Shown here one piece after another: positions 58,612-64,000 of a stretch of DNA of 64,000 bases; position 1 is the first letter of the stretch; each line of letters begins with the position of its first letter. Both the position numbers and the translations under genes were made by a program. The stretch is taken from positions 3,072,478 through 3,136,477 of the forward strand of contig JBBCBC010000030.1 in NCBI GenBank assembly GCA_037126765.1. The letters are read 5' to 3'. Under the pieces are notes generated by a model. The model was not told the DNA's origin and ran no database searches. It saw nothing but the letters and a program-made list of their open reading frames with translations. The DNA is from Stenogyne calaminthoides (taxonomy: Eukaryota; Streptophyta; Magnoliopsida; Lamiales; Lamiaceae).

Positions 58612-58890
58612 TCATCCATCTGGTGAAGCATCAAGTCTTTCATGAAAGGGTGAAGCACATTAGTGTTAAGTTCCATTTTGTAAGAGACATGGTGGAGAAG
58701 GGTGTTGTGAAAATCAGTAAGGTGAAAACTGAGGACAATGCAGCAGATATGCTCACAAAAGCATTGCCTGGGAGTAAATTCAAGTGTTTCTCTGAAATGG
58801 TGAAGCTTGGACCGTGTGAGATTGATTAATGAAGCTGTAAAGATTGGAGATGATGAGCATTTGGAGTTCTAAACACTTGAGGTGGAGAAT

Positions 58891-59818
58891 TGTGAAGTCA
58901 AGTGATGTAGAAATAAATCATCCTGAACGAATGTAAATCATCCTGAACGGGTTTGTTCAGATCGGCATGAACGTCAGTTGCTCTACTGATCCTGACCCTC
59001 AGATAAGTTGTGATTAGCTCAGGATGAAAGTTCTGGGGGGAAAGTTTAGACTGGAAGTTCAGAAGGAAAAGTCGCGCACATGCTAAAGCGGTTTTTCTAT
59101 TAGAATGGTTTTCAATTCTGTTAGGAGTTTACTACTATAAATTACGGGCTTTGACAATTATCTTCTCAATTTTTTAGAGTGTTATATTTCTGGAGAGTTC
59201 ATATCAATTGAGAGAAGATAGAAGTTTTTTAGGGTATGTTTGTTTTGGGATTCACGCGGATAGACTTAGGACTTTGTGCTCCCCGTCTCATACGAGTTTG
59301 AGATTTAAAGTTTGGTTTTCAAATCCTACATTCAATCCACACCTACAAATACCTATAAAATCTATTATTACTCTTCCCAATACATCACACTTTATACACT
59401 TTCTTACTCTTCTCAATATAATATAATAATACAACATCAATCACTATTAAACATTGATTTGACATAAAGTTAAATTCCATCATACTCAAATCTCAAAACA
59501 AACACATACATTTACTATTCATCAAAGATTCTAAATCTCTGGATTCTAAAACATTGACTTGCTCCGCACACTTAAATCCCAAAACAAACGCACCCTTAGG
59601 GATTTCATAAGATCGTTTCTAAAATCTCGATCGATTGAGGATTGTAACTGTTCTGGATTGTTCATTGTTGATAGTGAAGAGTGCTCTGATTCCGTGGATG
59701 TAGGTTTTACAACCGAACCACGTAAATCGTTGTTTGTGTTCTTGTTTTGCGATTTTTATTTCATTCGTTCTTGTGTGTTTCGATTTCTGAGCTTTGAATC
59801 TTGTGATTCAATTCGACA
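58891..59818 (+). repeat. 3' LTR of the plus-strand copia
   Basis: Starts TGTGAAGTCAAGTGATG right after the purine tract and ends about CAATTCGACA. Without the Tourist MITE it is about 560 bp. It contains ACTATAAATTAC (about 59133), a TATA-like box. No second LTR is in the window to fix the ends. Confidence 0.65.
59232..59595. mobile_element. Tourist-like (PIF/Harbinger) MITE in the copia LTR
   Basis: 364 bp with ends GGGTATGTTTGTTTTGGGAT and ATCCCAAAACAAACGCACCC and a TTA duplication at 59229-59231 and 59596-59598, the standard PIF/Harbinger target. Confidence 0.85.
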
Positions 59819-59978
59819 TTGATTAAAAAGGCTCAATGTGATCTCTTATATAATTAGGCTCAAATCACATTTTGACATGAGTTGAAATTGATGAGAGAAC
59901 GACTTGTGTCACCAATTAACTCTTTTCTCGTAATTCTTTTAAAAAAAGAAGAAGAAGCCAGATCATAGTGAAACATAC

Positions 59979-60306
59979 CTGTTAGTTGATTTGCACTTAA
60001 ATCGAGTTTTTGAAGGTGTGTGAGGTTCCCAAAACTCAGTGGAATGTGATCGGTGAAGTGATTGGACGACATGTTTAGTACGCGTAAGCGTCTCAAGTTC
60101 CCGATTTCATGTGGGATAGGGCCACTGATGCTGTTGTTGTTGATGTTTATGTACGTCAGGAATGAGAGATTCCCGATTTCTCTGCCAATGCTTCCATGCA
60201 AACCCATGCCGGAGAGATTCAAGGCTGTTACACGTACGTGCCTTCGCCCGCAAGTGACACCAATCCAGGCACAGAAAGAGGTTTCTTGCGACCCATTTAG
60301 AAACAT
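59979..60306 (-). pseudogene. RLK gene E, exon 1 fragment
   Basis: From 60306 it encodes FLNGSQETSFCAWIGVTCGR then LRRs to LSANQLTG and a GTATGTTTCA donor after 59979, exactly where gene A's exon 1 ends. The signal peptide and start codon are missing: the 5' end is fused to the 3' flank of gene D at about 60310. The 160 bp after the donor are intron related to gene A, then the copia LTR begins. It is probably the other half of the remnant at 48057-49291. Confidence 0.8.
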
Positions 60307-60409
60307 TCCAGTTCTAAGAAATAATAATACTGATGGATACTATATAGATGGAATAACAGAGAAAATGAAGTGAAGAGAGAGAGAGAAAGAAAAAACTTTC
60401 TGATTCATT

Positions 60410-63400
60410 TCAGCTGCGGTCCAACATCATCTTGTTCATCCTTGCTTCAACATCTTTCATATTAGGCCTCTCCTCTGCCAAATCAGATGTGCATTCTAGA
60501 ACTAATTCTATCGCTGATGTCAAGCAACTTTCACCTTTGGCTCTACTGCTTGGATCATCCATGTTTATTACTAGCTGGTGATCAACAATTTGCATTACTG
60601 AATTTGGGAATGATTCAGACACCCATCTCCTCATCGTTAATTCTCCTGAAAACATGTCATCAGTTGGCCTTCTTCTTGTAAACACTTCCATCAACAAAAT
60701 CCCGTAGCTGTAGACATCCACCATGGTCGATACTAGTCCTTCTGATCCATACTCTAAATCGATGGTGAATGAGATCAAACATATGCATTTAAAAAAAGTG
60801 TATCTAATTAATTTGGTGATTTCTATTAAAAGATTTATACCTGGTGCAATGTACCCAATGGTACCCAAAGTTGTGGTTTGTAGCATTCTCTGTTCTTGAG
60901 TCAAGAGCTTGGAAATCCCAAAATCTCCTACATGTGCAACCATGTCTTCATCCAGAAGAATGTTGTTGGGCTTTAAGTCGCAATGCACAATTGGAGATGT
61001 GTAACCTTCATGTAGATACTCCACCGCACATGCAACATCTATCATTATTCCCAGTTTTTGAAAAATATTCAAGGAACAATCCCCAGAGTAAAGCCATTTT
61101 TCAAGGTTACCGTTGGGCATGTATGCCATCACCAGGGCCTTAAAATCAAGGTTGGAGCAAGATGTAATGACCTTCACAAGATTCCTGTATGGCGTATGCT
61201 GCTAATATTTGGCACTCTGTGTCAAAGCTTTTGAATGCTCCTTGTACATCAAGATTGAAAACCTTAACAGCAGCAACCAGTGCACCGGAAAAATTAGCCC
61301 TGTACACTGAGCCGAAGCTACCTCTCCCAATCAAGTTTTGTTGATCAAGGTTGTTTGTGGCGCGCAGAATATCATAATATGAGATCCTTTCTGGCATGGC
61401 TACCACAGGTAAATCAAACAAAGATGGAGGGAGCTTTCTAGCACGACGTCTCAAAACAAAGATGAGAATAATGACAACAACAACTACTGAAGCTATCACT
61501 TGTAGTACGTATTTTAAATGCTGCTTCTTACTTGAATGTGTGGGCTTATTTGTTTTGCATTCCCCCACTTTGAATCGAGGCACTCCACATAAACCTTTAT
61601 TACCAGCAAAAAGCTCAGGTGTGAAGTTAAGAAAAGGCCCTCCATCTGGAATTTCACCACTTTGAATGACATTGAAGTATACAAGATTTACAAGTTTCTC
61701 CAATGATGTGGGGATCGGACCAGAGAGATGGTTGTGTGACAAGTCCACGAATTGCAGATCCTTCATATCAACAAATGAATCACGTATGGGAGCCATTCAA
61801 ATTGTTATTTGACAACGACAGAGTGATTAGTTTGTGAAGCTTTGAAATAGGCCCTGGAATTTCCCCAGAGAGTTGGTTTCTTGATAGATGCAACTCTATT
61901 AGATCCTTCATATTGCCAATCTCTCCAGGTACAGAACCGTGAAGGAAATTGTTAGAAAGAGATAACCTTTCAATATGTTGAAACCATAAAGTTGAGGGAA
62001 TTTGAAATTGAGTGCATTGTCAGCCAAATTGATTTCTCGCAACAAAGAAAGGTTCCCTAAACAACTGGGGAGTTCACCTAACAAATTATTTCCCTCCAAA
62101 TTAATGGAATACAGATTTTCCAAATTGCAGATGGCACGAGATATTGAACCCTGGAACTTATTGCCATCCATACTCAACTTCTGCAAGCTTCTTAAATTTC
62201 CGAGTGTCGCCGGAATTGCTCCTGTTATCTCATTAAATCCAAGACTTAACTCTATCAAGCTGCTTAAGTTCCCTATCTCATTGGGGAGTAGGTTTCCGAT
62301 TCTGCAATACTGGACATCAAATGTTTGAAAAGAAGCAAAGAGATTGGCCGAGCCTAACGATTTTGGGAGAACTCCTGTTATTGGATTATCTGCTACTAGT
62401 ATAGACTCTAGATACTTGCAAGCTGTTAAAGATGAGAGGAAGTCTTGTTCCGGCACTGACAAATTATTTGTGAATTGATTCTCATCTAAATTTAGAAATT
62501 GTAGTTGAGGCAAGTTTCCAAGAGTTATTGGTATATGTCCGGTGAATGAGTTAAAAGAAAGGTCAAGTATAGCTAGTTGGTGAGATTTGAACTTGAGCTC
62601 GGAATGTTTCCATGAAACTGGTTAGTATGAATAATTAATGCCTTAATGTTGGGAAGGTCTTTATCTATCGACAACGGAAGATAGCCAGACAAGTTGTTCT
62701 CTCCAAGGTCAAGTACTTTTTAGGCTGGAGAAATTGAAAATAGATTGGGGTACTACACCAATTAACTTATTTGCAGCAAGTGTTAAGTATTTCAAACTGG
62801 ATAGTTGTCCAATTTCAGAAGGAATTGTCCCATAAAAACTGTTCTCATTAATGCCAAACGCCACCAAGTTGGTCAAATTGGCAATTGAGGGAGGAATAGT
62901 ACCTGTAAACTTGTTACGCCCTAAATCAGCCCATCGAATGACAGATAAGTTCCAAAATTCAGTTGGAATATTGTTCCCTGTAAATTTGTTGTCTTGGAGG
63001 TATAGCACTACGAGAGAATGACAATTGGTTACGGGGAAAGTAACTCTCCTTCGAATTGATTAAAGTAAAGCCTCAAGGATTTAAGCTTTGCAGATTGTGT
63101 GCATATATGTTTTGGAATTGTGCCAGACATCTGGTTTCGTCCAACATCAAAGTACAACAGAGAAGAAATGTTGAAGATTGCTGAAGACAATTCACCTGAC
63201 ACAAATCGTGTCAACAAATATCATACAACATCAATTTGTATGGATATGTAAGTTTAAATTCAATTAACTCTTTTCTCATAATTCTTTAAAGAAAGAAGAA
63301 GAAGCCAGATCATACTGAAACATACCTGTTAATTGATTTGCACTTAATTTGAGTTGTTGAAGCTGTGAGAGGTTCCCAAAACTTAGGGGAATGTTACCGG

Positions 63401-63657
63401 TGAAGTGATTGGATCTCAATTGTCCGATTTCATGCCGGACAGATCCAAGGCTGTTACTCGTACGTGACACCAATCCACGTACAGAAAGAGGTTTCTTTTG
63501 ACAAATTTGTGGATAAAATGTCGGAACTGAAGCCCGATTTGAGAGCTAAAAGGGAGGACATGTCTGTATTCGACATGTTGATGAGAGATGCCGCAGCAAT
63601 GCAAACTATGAGATAAAAAAAGGAAAACATCAAGATTGTACCTAATTCTTTTCCCAT
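60410..63657 (-). pseudogene. LRR receptor kinase gene D, close paralogue of A, broken
   Basis: The ATG at 63657 gives MGKELGTILMFSFFYLIVCI and FCTWIGVTY. The first LRRs are then lost by a deletion of roughly 200 bp near 63420-63480. Exon 1 ends at 63326, intron 1 is only about 130 bp, exon 2 runs 63195-60841, intron 2 is 87 bp (as in A) and exon 3 is 60753-60410. The kinase keeps GRGSFGSV, VAAVKVF, HCDLKPNN and DFG and is nearly identical to A. Frame breaks lie near 63015, 62700, 62550, 61900, 61800 and 61190 (the last inside the kinase, AAYAIQESCEG), and the LRRs are fragmented. Its former role would be the same as A: membrane immune receptor. Its near-identity to A in the 3' half suggests recent duplication or conversion. 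Confidence 0.85.
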
Positions 63658-64000
63658 GATTCACACAAGAGTAAGAAGATAATTTATCATTGTTGTACAT
63701 CTTCATAATCACAATTTAGCAGTAGCAGACCAGAGAGGGCCTACGACCAATAATCAGCATATATTTCAACATTATGAATGACATAATTGATTATGAGTAA
63801 TGTATAACATAATTCCATTTGTGACTAAAATAATTGATTGTGAATAATTTATAATAATAACTTGAGTAATTAAGTGATTGTTGGACGATGAAAAAAAAAA
63901 ATAAACTGTGCCCATATACGTAATTAATCAGTTTTTTCATAAAACATGTTTCAACCCTCTGATAATACTTTTGGAGGACGGAGAAAGTATAAAACATATA
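63658..64000. other. Upstream region of gene D
   Basis: AT-rich leader and promoter DNA. The part to about 63730 is shared with the relic at 25528-25700. GGAGGACGGAGAAAGTA at 63974-63990 may be one end of a Stowaway-type element cut by the window. No gene. Confidence 0.4.

Larger units (their letters stand above)
52232..58829 (+). pseudogene. Copia gag-pol remnant (plus strand)
   Basis: Pieces in order: zinc knuckle CFHCHKPGHLKKNC (about 52298); protease VLDSGCSFHMCP (52455); pre-integrase/integrase HKRLAHIGEKG and CEQCVFGKSKK (52845-53170), stop at about 53168; integrase end with MNGTLLERVKCMLSDAKLPR (53326); interruption in PRAL/KCIFVGYPKG; RT from about 55350 with FKARLVARGFTQREGIDYNE and LYGLKQSPRQWYKKF; stop near 55847; the RT catalytic box reads YVYDMM where YVDDMM is expected, so a catalytic Asp is lost; RNase H from about 56100, interrupted by the solo LTR, ending ADMLTKALPGSKF ... 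LGPCEID at 58829. Non-functional. Confidence 0.85.
52232..59818 (+). mobile_element. Ty1-copia retrotransposon, 5'-truncated, with three insertions
   Basis: It starts abruptly at the viral junction in late gag, so the 5' LTR and most of gag are missing. It runs through protease, integrase, RT and RNase H to a purine tract (GAGGTGGAGAA, 58879-58889) and a 3' LTR from 58891 to about 59818. Insertions: an LTR-like element at 53569-54890, a solo LTR at 56685-58611 and a Tourist MITE at 59232-59595. Beyond the 3' LTR the sequence returns to RLK intron 1 DNA (TGTGATCTCTTATATAATT, shared with gene A near 43330). Confidence 0.85.

Overview
The window reads as nuclear DNA of a flowering plant, most likely a eudicot. 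It is AT-rich. Its genes have GT-AG introns, and it holds a tandem family of leucine-rich-repeat receptor kinases (LRR-RLKs) of the non-RD, EFR/FLS2/Xa21-like type. The rest is mainly plant transposons (Ty1-copia, Ty3-gypsy, CACTA, Mutator-like, Stowaway, Tourist and hAT-like MITEs) plus an endogenous caulimovirid fragment. I see no rRNA or tRNA gene, no CRISPR array and no bacterial-style operon. The exact species cannot be told from the sequence alone.

Left part (1-17.8 kb): a tandem array of about 520-bp units with an inverted copy at its left edge (1-2757); a broken F-box gene (2763-3804, minus); inverted-repeat and duplicated short elements; remnants of a transposon-associated gene (7744-9017, minus); a single exon resembling the Fcf2 rRNA-processing family (9546-9661); a SINE relic with a 16-bp target duplication; and a small secreted-peptide-like gene (13432-14934, minus) whose first exon is split by a Mutator-like element with a perfect 9-bp target duplication. 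Two MULE-like elements with the terminus GGGTCCGGTTATTAAC lie at 16399-17130 and 24106-24739.

RLK cluster (17.9-63.7 kb, all minus strand): gene B (17925-22396) is a pseudogene. Gene A (43952-27465) keeps three exons that join in frame to about 1,057 residues and is the only apparently intact receptor. Gene E survives as an exon-1 fragment (59979-60306) and a 3' fragment (48057-49291), separated by viral and retrotransposon DNA. Gene D (60410-63657) is a broken close paralogue of A. Shorter 5' relics lie near 25.6 kb and 45.6 kb.

Intron 1 of gene A is about 13.2 kb because a Ty1-copia element (30435-42499) sits in it. One LTR of that element contains a Ty3-gypsy element (30709-33884). Its RT/RNase H region contains a CACTA element (35110-38574) that is mostly a 22-23-bp tandem array. 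That array in turn holds a Stowaway MITE (37441-37728). Each insertion keeps a recognisable target-site duplication, so the order of events can be read directly. A second, plus-strand Ty1-copia (52232-59818) is truncated on its left against the viral fragment and carries three insertions. The cluster looks like a fast-evolving immune-receptor locus shaped by tandem duplication, possible sequence exchange and repeated transposition.
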